Assembly (NCBI GenBank): GCA_028456385.1
Contig: JALNQF010000004.1
Coordinates: forward strand, 496,001 to 560,000
Origin: Ophiosphaerella korrae
Taxonomy: Eukaryota > Ascomycota > Dothideomycetes > Pleosporales > Phaeosphaeriaceae
DNA: 64,000 nucleotides
Direction: 5' to 3'
Shown: positions 33,059-45,951 of the stretch, in pieces
How the letters are laid out: every line of letters starts with the position of its first letter
How positions within the stretch are numbered: the stretch's first letter is position 1
Program-made: the position numbers and the translations under genes
The notes under the pieces: model-generated
Told to the model about the DNA's origin: nothing
What the model saw: the letters and a program-made list of their open reading frames with translations, nothing else
The model's database searches: none

Positions 33059-36000
33059 ATGCCTATTACCAACAGAGCAGAACAACAGGAGGAGCCGATC
33101 GCGATCATTGGCGTCGCATGTCGTTTCCCAGGGGGTGCAAACACTCCATCAAAACTCAAGGACTTGATCCAGTCGCCATACGATCTCTCCAAGACTGTCC
33201 CAAGTGACCGGTTTGATGCGACGAGTTACTTTCACTCACAATCATCTCATCATGGAACAACCAATGCCAACAAAGCCTACTTCCTCGATGAGGACATCCG
33301 ACATTTCGACACTGCTTTCTTCAATGTCCAGGCTTCCGAGGCTGACGCTATTGACCCTCAACAACGTCTGTTGATGGAGGTCGTCTACGAATCCCTGTAT
33401 GACTTGCCCTGTCTGTATGCATGCCCTCTTTGGTCAGATCTAATCATTAGTGTAGATGCAATGCAGGACAGAGAATGGAAGACTTGAAAGGTTCTAATAC
33501 TGCTGTTTATGTTGGTTTGATGTGCGACGACTGGTCCCAGTTGACAGGTCGTGACTGGGACTTGACTCCAACCTACGCGGCAACCGGGACTAGCCGCGCC
33601 ATATTTTCGAATCGCGTGTCTTACTTCTTTGACTGGCACGGGCCGAGCATGACCATAGATACGGCGTGCTCTTCGTCTCTGGTTGCCGTGCATCAGGCTG
33701 TGGCGGCGCTGCGCGGCGGCGAAAGCTCAATGGCGGTTGTGGCGGGCACAAATCTCATTCTTTCTCCTGGTAAATTGGGTTCAGCCATCTCCCTGATTCC
33801 CTAACGCAAGAAGCCTAATAGTAACAGACGTATAGGGATGTGGATCGCCGAGAGTAATCTAGGCATGCTGTCTCCCACAGGGACAAGCAAGATGTGGGAT
33901 GCCGCGGCGGATGGCTATGCCCGTGGTGAAGGTATTGCTGCAATCATTATGAAACCATTGAGTGCTGCATTAAGAGATGGTGATAACATTGACTGCGTCG
34001 TGCGTGCCACGGGCATCAACCAAGACGGACGAACGCCTGGCCTCACCGTGCCCAGCAATCGAGCCCAGTCACAATTGATTTTTGACACATACGCTCGCGC
34101 TGGTCTTAACATTTAATGACACCAAAGATCGTCCGCAATTTTTCCATGCACACGGGACCGGAACTCCCGCTGGTGACCCTCAAGAAGCCGAAGCCATTTC
34201 ACGCGCCTTTTTCCAAGAAACACAACCCGCCACAACTCCCCTATATGTAGGCTCAATTAAAACCGTGATTGGGTAAGTCATGAGGTATCTGGTCACTTCT
34301 TACATAGCTGATGCGAAACGCTTCGCTCTAGACATACTGAGGGTACAGCCGGCCTTGCCAGCCTCGTGAGTACTGCATTAGCCATGAAGCACGGTTTCAT
34401 TCCGCCAAACCTACACTACAACACCCTGAGCCCTTCGGTTGCACCATATTGTACGCATCTCCGCGTACCGACCAAAACCATCCCATGGCCAAAACTTGCT
34501 CCAGGGCAGCCTCGGCGTGCAAGTATCAACAGTTTTGGTACGTGCCATAGCACAATTTTTTTCATGTCTTTAGAAAGCATCACAACTAATCATTGCTGAC
34601 TATGGTATCAAGGCTTTGGTGGCACCAATGCCCACGCAATTATCGAATCTTACACTTTACCTGGGTCTGTTAAGCCCACACCTGCCACGCAGGCCGTCTT
34701 CAGTCCCATCATTTTTTCCGCAGCCTCTCCGTCTGCTCTGCGTCAGTCAATGTTGGATGTCCAATCCTACCTTATGGACCGCCAAGATACCGACATGCGA
34801 AATCTAGTTCATACCCTGCAAGCCCGCCGGTCGACGCTTGCATATCGGAAAGCTCTTGTGTGCGAGACGGTTGAAGACGTAGTCGCCAACATTGAAGCAC
34901 TGCTGAATGGTGAAGGAGATGATGTCTTGAGCACGCGTTACTCCGAAATTACAGCACCAAGAATTTTGGGCGTCTTTACAGGCCAAGGTGCACAGTGGCC
35001 ACAAATGGGCGCCGCACTCATTCAACAATCGCCTTTCGTGGTCGCTCGTTTAGCCGAGTTGGATGCGGCATTGTCGTCTCTTCCAGCAACAGATCGACCA
35101 AACTGGACTTTGAAAGAGCAACTCACAGCACCAAAGGGCTGCTCGAGGCTCTCGGAAGCGGCCATATCTCAGCCTCTGTGTACAGCCTTGCAGATAGTTC
35201 TTGTTGACCTGGCGAAAGCGGCAGGTATTCAGCTTCGAGCAGTGGTGGGCCACTCCTCTGGAGAAATCGGTGCAGCATATGCAGCAGGGTTCCTCAACAG
35301 TAGCGACGCCCTACGCGTGGCATACTATCGCGGGTTGTATGCTAAGCAGGCCCGGTCTCCCTCGGGAGCCAAAGGCGCTATGATGGCCGTTGGGACGACA
35401 TATGAAGATGCTGTTGACTTTTGCTCCTTGGATGAATTCGAAGGCCGCATACAGGTGGCTGCACAAAACTCTCCCACTAGCGTCACGCTCTCTGGGGATG
35501 AAGACGTTATTGATGAAGCACTCGCTGTTCTGCAAGATGAGGGCAAGTTCACCCGTAAATTGCAGGTTGATACAGCATACCACTCCCGCCACATGCTTGC
35601 CTGCGCCTCGCAGTACCGCGATGCTTTGGTAAGATGCGATATTCGCATCCAGCCTGGAAATGGTGTCCTTTGGCTCTCAAGTGTGTTTCACGGGGAGCCT
35701 ATGACTGAGTCCACTCTTCGGGATCTAGGCCCCAATTACTGGGTTGACAATATGACAAACCCTGTGCATTTTGCTCCGGCTGCCGCCGCAGCTGCTGGTA
35801 GCTATGGTCCCTTTGACCTTGCCATCGAGCTCGGTCCGCACCCAGCACTCAAAGCCCCGTGTCTTGACAGCATTAGATTGAAGACTGGCAAAGAGCCTCT
35901 ATACACTGGCCTCATGGGTCGTGGTAAAAATGATGTATCCGAGCTTGCTAGAGGTCTAGGTTTTGTTTGGACACATTTGGGACCGAAATCAGTAGCCTTT

Positions 36001-39000
36001 AGCCACTTGGACTGTGTCATGTCTGGTTCCTCGTCTCCGCCAAGACCACTTCCGGATCTTCCTGCTTATCCCTTCGACCATAATCGCTCCTATGGTCAGC
36101 TTTCTCGGTACTCTGGCGGGCATCTTGTCCCTCTTGAAGCCCCAAACCCTTTGCTCGGACGTAGACTTGTAGAGTCCGAGACAACCGACCAAGTGTCATG
36201 GCGTAATGTCCTTTCTTCAAGCGAGAACAGCTGGCTACAAGGCCATGCATTACAAGGGCAAACCGTTTTTCCAGCTATGGGCTACGTGGCCATGGCGGCT
36301 GAGGCAATCGTAGCCATTTCTGGCCCCAATCGTCCTCTCGGCCTCATTGGTCTACGAGATATTGTCATTGGTCGCGCGCTCGCATTTGAAGACGACAGAA
36401 GCAAGATGGAAACTAGGGTGGTGGTGACAATTGATCGCCTCACCCAAGAAGAGTTTCAAGGTCGCTTGGTTTGCTATTCGGGACTACCGCATAGTAGCGC
36501 AGCACCATTTGTACGAAACTTCAGTGCAGAAGTCTCAGCCACCTTTCATGAAGCCCGCTCCGACACGTTACCAGTCTTCCCCGCAGATGAGGTCAACCTT
36601 CACGATACGGATACGTCACTCTTCTATGACCAGTTTACTCAACTAGGCTACAACTATAGCGCTCCATTCACCGGTGTTACGAGTATCAAACGCAGAGGTG
36701 AATACGCCACTGGCAGGATTGAAGATGTTTCAGGCGAAGACTGGGAAGACCAACTCCTCGTACACCCCGGATGGCTAGACTCGGCGCTGCAAACGGCCTT
36801 TGCGGCTTATTCCTACCCTCACGATAACCGCATGTGGAGTTTGCACGTTCCAGTTGCAATTCGCTCCATCACAATCAATCCGTATTTCACAACTCGCGGT
36901 GCCGGTGGAAGACCAAGAACTTTTGAGTATCAAACTGTCGCCGCACCATCTCCTTCGGCTCCTGTTGTTGCCGACATTGATGTCTTTGCTGGCGAGAGGT
37001 TTGACGTGCCATTTGTTCAAATCGAGTCTGTCGAAGTCAAGCCGCTCGCCCAGGGCACCGCGGCAGACGATGCCACGCTCTTCACGGGTTTAGACTACCG
37101 CCTTGCCTCTCCCAACGGCCTGGCCGTCGTGGCCGGCGAAAACTTCTACAATCTAGCGCGACTCCAAGAGTTACAAGTACTTGAGCGTGTGGGATACTTC
37201 TACATTCGTAAATTGCACGAGACTTTAGCGCCGGCTGAGAAGGCAAATGCTTTGCCACACTACAAACACTTCTTGGGTTTTGCCGAGCGAATCGTGTCCA
37301 ACGTGTCCAAGGGCTTATTACCCAATGTACCACCAGAAGCATCCAAAGATACTGAGGCTTACATTCAGTCATTGATAGCTCAGTATCGAGGATCCGTCGA
37401 TGTCCGATTGCTTGAGGCCGCTGGTGAAAACATTGTAAGCGAAGTACGACAGTCGGGTAGCATTCTGCAACATCTCCTTGCAGACAATCTGTTGGACCAA
37501 TTTTACGAAGAGTCTGTCGCATTGACATACACCAACAAATTGGTAGGCCGTATCGTCGCCCAAATCGCCCATCGCCACCCTGGCCTGCATATATTCGAGG
37601 TTGGGGCCGGAACAGGGGGGGCCACAAGCCAAATACTTCCAGCGCTTGGGAATACTTTCTCAAGATATACATATACTGATATTTCTGCGGGATTTTTCAA
37701 TCGCGTCCAAAATCGGTTTCGGGAGTATGTGAATCGCATGAATTTTGCAGTCTTCGACATGGACAAATCTCCGGCTGAACAAGGATTCGACGAACACAAA
37801 TACGACGTCGTCGTTGCGTCTAACGTGCTGCACGCCACGGGCAGGCTGGACGATACGACTGCTAATGTCCGCCGTTTGCTGCGCCCTGGCGGCTATCTCG
37901 TGGCGCTGGAGGTGATTTCCAACTACTCTCTTGCCATCGATGCTGTCTTCGGTGCCCTTCCAGGCTGGTGGGCAGGCGCAGAAGTAGAAGGCTGGCGGCG
38001 CGATGGGCCAGCCCTCACTATAGAGCAATGGACCACTTTGACCCGCAGACACGGTTTTAGCGGGGTGGACACACACACTCCCGTGTCGAGTCCTTTGCAG
38101 GCCTTCTCTGTTATTGTCTGTCAGGCTGTTGATCCTGTCGTATCTGAACTACGGGATCCTCTTGCTTCTAGCCTGCCACTCTCCTCACAACATCTTGTTG
38201 TGGTAGGTGGTGTTAAGCCCGCAGTTTTACAACTTGTAGAGGAAGTAATAAAACTCGTTGGTACCCGCTGTGTAGATGTCACCCACCTGCCATCTATTGA
38301 GGATCTCAACACGCGTGGCTTGACTCAAGGATCCTCGGTCCTTTGTCTCACAGAGCTCGATGAGCAGTTACTCGAACATCGAACTGCATCCAAATTTGAC
38401 GCGCTGAAACTTCTGTGGCGGAACGGGCGCAATGTGTTGTGGGTGACACGGAGTGCAAGAGCAGAAAATCCGTACTCTGCTATGACTTTGGGACTATGCC
38501 GCTCGGCACGCTTCGAATATCCTCATTTGAACTTGCAACTTCTCGACTTTGATATCATGCCATCAGCCAAGTCCACTATAGAAGCCCTGCTCCGGCTCGA
38601 ACTCGCCTCGCGGCTAAAGGAAGAAGGCCACCAGGATACTCTCTGGACCTTCGAGTCCGAGCTGCATATCGTCGATGGCCAGACATTTATTCCTCGCTTG
38701 TATCCCAATCCTTCAGCCAATGAAAGATACAACACCTCTCGGCGATTGGTGCGGCACGACGTCAATCTTGACGAAACTGCGATCGAATTGGCCGAAAATG
38801 CAGATAAGAACACACTGGACGTCCAAATTGTGCCGCCGTTGAAGTCTCGCATCTCAGCTGCTGGTCCAACAATATGTGTCAAGATTCAGTATTCGATGCT
38901 CCAAGCTATCAAAGTTTCGGAAGGATTCTTCCATCTATGCGCAGCGAAGAATGTCCAGACGGGTGAGAGTGTCGTTGCGCTGACCCACGAAAGAGTGACT

Positions 39001-42000
39001 TCAATCATGAATATACCTGTATCGTGCGTTGAGGTCATACCAAACACGCCAGACAGTTTATTCATAAGCACATTAGCACTTCACATGGTCACACAGAGCA
39101 TCATCTCCAGCAATGCCACTGAAGAAGGTACTATACTCGTCCACAATGCGAGCGAGATGCTTCGCAAAGCAATCAGCAGAGAAGCGGCGGCTCGTGGGAC
39201 CCAGATCACGTTCACCACGAGCAGGAAATCGCCAGTAGAATCTGGCAAGGTCGGATTCGAAGTGTACATGCATGAGAGCCTTCCACGCCGCTTGATTGAG
39301 AAGCTCATTCCACGTGATGTATCAGTATTCCTGGATATGTCCACGGTCGATAACCCCTTGAGTGGCTTACTACGGGAGTTGCTGCCTCAACAAACCGTGG
39401 TTTACGCCGTGTCAGACTTTATTCGAGCTCACGCCAACTCCTCACAATTGACGGATGATGGCCACCTCCGGCAGATTTTGAAAGTAGCATGCCGATCAGC
39501 GGCACGTCCAGCCTCTCGTGGATTCGCTCAAGACTGTCTTCCAACTGTCTCGTTGGCAGATTTAGGGACCTTGGTGAAAGCTGATACAATACTGACCATT
39601 GTAGACTGGAAGAGTTCGTCACATGTCACGGCAACGGTGCAATCCATCGATACTGGGATCATTTTCCGTGACAATGGGACCTACTGGTTACTAGGAATGA
39701 CAGGTGACTTAGGAATCTCTATCTGCCATTGGATGGTTTGCCACGGCGCCCGACACATTGTTCTGAGTAGCCAAAACCCTAAGGTCCATCCAAGAAGTTT
39801 CGAATCGCTTGAAGCTTTTGGAGCTGATATTCGAATCGTGAGCGTAGACATTAGCAATTGCAAGTCTTTGCACGAGTGCCACAACAAGCTTCAGGCAGAC
39901 ATGCCGCCTATCATTGGCGTTGCCAATGCTGCGATGGTTCTTGAGGATAACCTGTTCGATAAAGTACAATACGAATCTATTGAAAGGGCCATGCTGCCAA
40001 AAGTTGAGGGAAGTGCATTCTTAGACCAACTCTTCTACTCAACGCCATTAGACTTCTTCATTCTCTTCACGTCAGTCGCCAATGTGGTGGGGACTAGTGG
40101 CCAGTCAACTTATGTCATGGCCAATTCTTTTATGTCAGCTCTCGCCAAGCAGAGAAGAGGCATCCGCGGTGTAGCCGGGTCTGACATTGCTGTCGGCTCG
40201 GTTCAAGGTTTGGGCTATCTCATGAGAGAGAAGAAACTTGGCAGAGATTATTTCGTTCGTCGGGGCTATCGCAGCCTTTCGGAGCAAGATCTCCACCAAC
40301 TTTTTGCAGAGGCGATCTTGGCTGGGCGGCCTGGACATCAAGGAAACTCGCAGGTTGTGTGTGGTATTCAGCCGTTCCGTGAGGCACACGCCCAGCTTAC
40401 AGCCAATTCCCAATTTCAGCATCTGCGCCTAAGAGATGACATCCTGAACGATAGTGGTCCAGGCGATGGAAAAGGTGGTGCGGTTAGCGCTCGGACTCGC
40501 CTTGCGTCCGTCAAGTCACAGGCGGAAGCTTCAGATGTCGTGCAAGACGCTTTTCTTGCTCGACTGAGATCAATCTTGATGATGCCACACACCGAAGTGA
40601 TCGACCCACTGACGTCTTTGGTGGAGCTAGGGGCTGATTCCATCATGGCGGTCGACATCCGGGCTTGGTTTATCAAGGAATTAAACGTCGACATCCCAGT
40701 GCTCAAAATTCTCGGGCCGGCCGTGACAGTCGCTGATTTGGTGGCCGAGTCTGTTGCCAGATTGTCACTAGATATCGATCCGACTGACCTAGGAGACGGA
40801 AAGGGAGAAAATGGCGCCCATGCCAAGTCAGTCTCAGATACACGAGCAAATGTTGAGCCCCATCTAGCCAGCTCTTCAACGTCAGAATCAGAGAGGACGG
40901 GGTCGTCTATTAGAAGTTCTACAAGCTCGTCCATGTTGAGTACGCCTCTGGAAACACCTCTGGAAACGCCTCTGGAGTCTTCAACGGAGCTTACAGAGCG
41001 AGGACTCGAGAAACAGCGGAAAGAAGAGGAATGGAAATGCCGTCGAACATCTATTGTCAAGTCATCCTCGGAGCGAATTGAACCAATGACTCTGGGCCAA
41101 AAGCGATTCTGGTTCCTTAGCCAATACCTCGAAGACCCTACAACATTCAACATCACATATTTTGCGAAGCTCCAAGGGAAAATTCGCGTGCACGACCTGG
41201 CTCGAGCAGTTGAGAATGCCGCCCAAAGGCACGAATCGCTTCGCACTCGATTTTTCTGATCAAACGATACAGCTAAGACGCCGATGCAAGGTATTCTGTC
41301 CAAGCCACTGCTTCAGGTGGAGCTGTCCACCATCCAGCATCCTGCACAAGCTCACCAAGCGTTTGAAGATATGCAGAACCACAGATGGGACTTTGACGAC
41401 TGGTTGCCACTTCGTGTGCAACTTCTTTCGCTGTCGCCAACGGAACATTTCTGGATCATCGGAACTCACCATATCTCCATGGACGGCCTCAGCTTCAGTG
41501 TGTTCATGCTGGACATACACAAGGCCTACTCCACGTCAGGCCAACATCTACCGCCGTTAGCTGATGGATCTCAACTCCATGCTTTAGGTGCCCAACAACG
41601 TCGTGCGCTGAAGAGTGGCAAGCTGCGTCCTGCATTAGATTATTATCGGAAAGCACTCTCAGCCTTCGACTTTACTAAACCTATTGAGCTGTTAGCTGTT
41701 CTCTTTCGCCAAGACTCAGGTCCGATCTCCCCTCTCTGACTATGCAACACATGTAGCCAAGGTTTATCTAAACGCATCCACGACAGCGAAGCTTAAGCAA
41801 CTCGCACGCCAGCAACGAGCGACAAGCTTCCACGCATATCTTGCCGCCCTTCAAACACTGGTATTTCGTCCACTTGACGAGGAAACGACCGATAAAATTG
41901 TCATTGGGCTTTCGGACGCTAACCGTTTGGAAAAGTCATCAATGGAGAGCGTTGGAAACTTGATGAATCTTCTTCCTATCAGCTTTGAACGCTCTCAAGA

Positions 42001-45000
42001 TCAAAAATTTGCGCAAGCGGTGCAGGTTGCGAGGGATCGCGCTCATGCCGCAATCAAATATTCTGCTTTGCCATTTGACGCACTTCTCGACGAGCTCAAC
42101 GTCCCTTGATCAGCTGCGTGGAGTCCCGTATTCCAAATCTACATGGACTATCGCCTCGTAGTCAAAGAGCAGGCGGAAAAGGCTTGGCTCGATTGCAAGA
42201 TTGAAGAAGAGACTTGGCGTACAGCTCAACATGGCTACGACGTCCTTGTTGAGATTGTGGACAGTCCGGACGGCGCCATGATTGCAGTACATGTCCAACA
42301 ATCTTTGTATTCCCAAAAGGGAGCTGAGCTTCTTGCCAGTAGTTACGCGAACGTTCTGAAGCAAGTCGCAGACGTAGGTTCTGACATTAACATAAGTCGC
42401 TTGGAAAAGTGGAATGCAGATGATGTTCAAACCGCCTTAGCTATTGGTAAAGGTGACAAAGAGAACCCAACCCCGAGTTAGTGATGTGTAGCTGACTGTA
42501 CCCCTCCTTAGGTCCTCAGATGGCACTGGAATGGCCCCCAATAATTACTGGAAAAGTCGACGAGATCATCATTAGCCACGCCAACGATATCGCCCTAAGG
42601 GATACTTACGGACGAACGCTTACGTACCGAGCCATGGATGAGCGGATCGAGGCAATTACGGCGGCCATTGAAAACTACTTACCCAAGCTCAGGGGAGAGC
42701 AAGTCGTTGTCGGCGTCTTTCAGCTACCTTCCATCGACGTTGTCTGCTCACTTCTCGCCATCTGGCGCCTTGGCGCGATTTACGTGCCACTCGATCTCGT
42801 CAGTGGCACTGCTCGCTTGCAGTCAAATGTTCGAGCAACCCAACCTGTTGTTATCCTGACAGACCAGTTCACTAGTGGACGAGTCGCAGAGATAGACGAG
42901 ACTGGTAAAATTGCGACCATCAATGTGTCCGAGGATATGCAAGCTGCCTTGACAGATACAAGGCCAGCAAGGGCTACTCCGCACCCAGACTCTACGGCGT
43001 ACATTCTGTTCACTAGCGGCTCTACAGGCGAGCCCAAAGGTATTGTCGTTCAGCATTCAGGACTGCGAGCTTACCTGGAAGGATTGCATCGCACATGGGA
43101 CATTCGCAGCAAGGCCAGTGTCGTTCTGCAGCAGTCACCACTAGGTTTTGATCCCTCTATAATTCAGATGTTTGCGGCGCTCTGTACGGGTGGATGTCTG
43201 ATTGTTGTGCCCTCAGATACCCGTGGAGATCCAATTGAGATAGCGAACCTGATGGTCGAGCACCGAGTGACCTTGACTCACGCCACGCCTTCTGAGTACG
43301 ACATGTGGTTCCGCTTCGCTAGCCAAACGCTACGGCAATGCAAGGCGTGGAAGGCAGCCTGGTATGCCGGGGAACCCGCAGCGCCCTCACTTCTTGACGA
43401 CTTCCGGGGCATTGTCGACAGCATTCCTGACCTTCGTTTGTTCAACTGTTATGGTGCGACCGAGACGTCAATTGCTGGCGTCGAAGGCGAAGCAGACTTA
43501 TGTGATCCCGCAGTTCAAGTTCCGGTCCCTGGCCGCCCGTTGCCTAACTATGGATGCTACATCGTAGATGAGGACTTGAAGCCTCAGCCCATCGGCGTTC
43601 CTGGTGAGATCGTATTTGCTGGCTTGGGGTCGCAGGGAACAGTTATCTCAATCGCCCAGATCTCACATTAAAAGCGTTTGGCAAAGATCATCTCAGCGCA
43701 TCTGGTCAGAATGGATGGAATAGAATATACCGTACGGGCGATCGAGGGCGGCTTGACGAGCATGGCAATATCACAGTCCATGGCAGGATCGCTGGCGATA
43801 CCCAGGTCAAATTGCGAGGTTTCAGGATTGAGCTGACGGAAATCGAACGTGTCATGATGCAAGAAGCAGCTGGTGTGTTGAGGAACGCCATTGTCACAAT
43901 TCGTCGAGATGATGAGCACGAACAATTCCTCGTGGCCCATGTCCTCTTCGAAGGCACTGGTCATGTCTCGGGCGAGAGGCCCTCTGAGCTTATTGACGCC
44001 CTCATGGCAAAACTGCGTCTTCGGCTACCTCCTTACATGTGTCCGGCAACGATCATTGCGGTTGACAGCTTGCCACTTAACTCCCATGGGAAGATGGATC
44101 GCAAGAAAGTACAAGAACTACCGCTTTTACATGCAGATTCTTCGCCGGCACCTCAGCTAGGCAATTTGACACCAACTGAGCAACGCCTTGTCCAGTTGTG
44201 GAAATCAATTCTGCCTCCTTCGGGATTCACAGCTGATGTGCACCGTGGCACAGACTTCTTCCACTCCGGTGGCAACTCACTGCTACTTGTGAAGCTTCAA
44301 GCGCTGATCAGGAAAGAGTTTAACGATGCACCTCGACTAAACCTGCTGATGAATTCTCCCGAACTGGGTCCCATGGCATCGCTCCTCGACACTAACATGG
44401 ACAAGGTCGACTGGGCCGCAGGGATTGATGTACAGCTTGGGAGTGCTCCCAAGCCATCAACCGTGAAACCAAAGGACGGCGATGACAGATTGGTGATCGC
44501 ACTTACTGGAAGCACTGGATCCTTGGGTCAGCGCATTCTTCAACAACTCGTGGCAGACCCTCAAGTCAAGAAGATTATCTGTCTAGTGCGCGTGGTCGAA
44601 GGGCGCGATCTACAGAATCTGTTCCCATTCAAGAGCGACAAGATTCAACCGATAGAAGTTGAACTACCGTATCTTCCATCGGACGGCATTCTGCTCGAGG
44701 CCGACTGCATCTTGCATTGCGCGGCAGACCGAAACTTCTGGGATAGCTACAATGCTCTTCGGCCCATCAACGTCGATGCTGCAAAAGCGTTGGCGCATAT
44801 CAGCGTTCGTACCGGCGCGGCACTACATGTGCTCAGCTCGGGAGCCGTAGCAGCATATGAAGACGAAGATGAAGCTTCATTACCTCACCCTTCTTCCAAG
44901 GCTGGCTACGTCTCAACCAAATGGGTCATGGAAAGATATCTCAAGCGCTTCGCGCGCCAGGCTACGGTGCCCATCACGGCTCACCGACCAACACAAACCC

Positions 45001-45383
45001 GCTCCAGCGAGAGACAAAACGACACGCAGTGCGAAGCTGCTCTAGCACAAGACATGGTCTTGATCTCGAAACAGCTGGGTTACCGGCCGGGCTTTACCAA
45101 CTTGAGTGGCACAATCGACATCGCACGCTTGGAGGAGGTTGCAGCTGCGATAGCACGGTCGGTCACTTCACGAAACGGCTCACACGCAGGCACCATGACT
45201 GTGGTAGATCATCCAGGCTCGGCGCGAATTTCTATTGAAAGTCTGGCTTCGCGCACCAATGCGCTGCTGCAACGTGACGAAAACGATCTGTCGCCGACCT
45301 GCCTACAAAGTCTGCGTTGTTATGGGTTGGAGACGCGAAAAGCACTGGGCTATTCGAATGGTTCTTTACGGCGCAAGATGTGA
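33059..45383 (+). pseudogene. Hybrid HR-PKS-NRPS, decalin-tetramate type, with five frame lesions
   Basis: Would build a methylated polyene and join it to an amino acid. Exons: 33059-33396, 33456-33769, 33836-34272, 34332-34537, 34613-42452 and 42512-45383. Domains: KS ([24 protein letters not shown]), AT (GHSSGEIGAAY), DH (HALQGQTVFP, HPGWLDSALQ), C-methyltransferase (FEVGAGTGGATS), a degenerate ER without a GxGxxG, KR (LLGMTGDLG, SGQSTYVMAN), ACP (LGADSIMAVD, about 40630), linker, C (HHISMDG, 41470), A (FTSGSTGEPKG, NCYGATETS, YRTGDRG), T (FHSGGNSLL, 44270) and R (LTGSTGSLGQR, GYVSTKW). Lesions: frameshift in KS at 34111-34117 (TAA 34114), TGA at 41257-41259 and frameshift at about 41690-41705 in C, TGA at 42107-42109 in C, and frameshift at about 43626-43630 in A (TAA 43669). 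All active-site motifs lie in otherwise conserved sequence, so decay seems recent. The R domain could be reductive or Dieckmann-type; the Diels-Alderase next door favours tetramate. Confidence 0.88.
40942..40977 (+). repeat. Three tandem 12-bp units in the ACP-C linker
   Basis: Three near-identical 12-nt units coding Thr-Pro-Leu-Glu in tandem, in a Ser/Thr/Glu-rich linker between the PKS acyl carrier and the condensation domain. This is the expected place for length-variable sequence in such hybrids. Confidence 0.85.
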
Positions 45384-45951
45384 CGGTGCAAGATATAGAT
45401 GGGAATTTGGTGGTTACAAAGCGTTGATTGGAACGTAGCGATTCATTTTCTGTTGCGGTTGAATTCGCCTTTGATGCGAACAATTCAAAGCTTTTTAGTG
45501 GCATGTTCTTATTTTTAGTACATCCTTATGATATTTTCCATATTAGATAATTTTAGTGAGTATTCAATGACTATTAGGTTCTATTCATTCTAATATGTTC
45601 AACCTGTTAGGCGTTCTGCAGAAAAGCTAGGTGAACGTAGATAACCCGACCACGCTAAAAGCTCGCTAAACTTTTACCTACTTAAGCCTACCAAGGAAAA
45701 GTTCAAGAGCAAATCCGACCAACGCAACCCTCTGTACTAAAATAGTTAAGTAACTTGCTTTACTACGTATCCCAATAATAACACAATAAGAATAGGACCT
45801 CAAATAATAAACCGACCATCTCCATCAAGCTGACTATTACTTGATGCCGATGGTGGCCCTGTCTCTAGTGTTGGTCGGGTTATCTATATGCACAAAAGTT
45901 AGCGCCCCAAAGTGATTCAAAGCCTCTTCTCTGCCCGATCCGGAAACCAGG
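45384..45951. other. Intergenic, AT-rich, after the PKS-NRPS
   Basis: 568 bp, AT-rich, no credible frame. Should contain the PKS-NRPS 3' end and the upstream region of the carrier relic. Nothing else was recognised. Confidence 0.45.

Noticed and set aside
34090..34130. A very short intron to explain the ketosynthase frame change
   Set aside because: The only GT-AG pair is about 25 nt apart, below the size of any other intron in the window (46 nt or more), and lacks a branch site.
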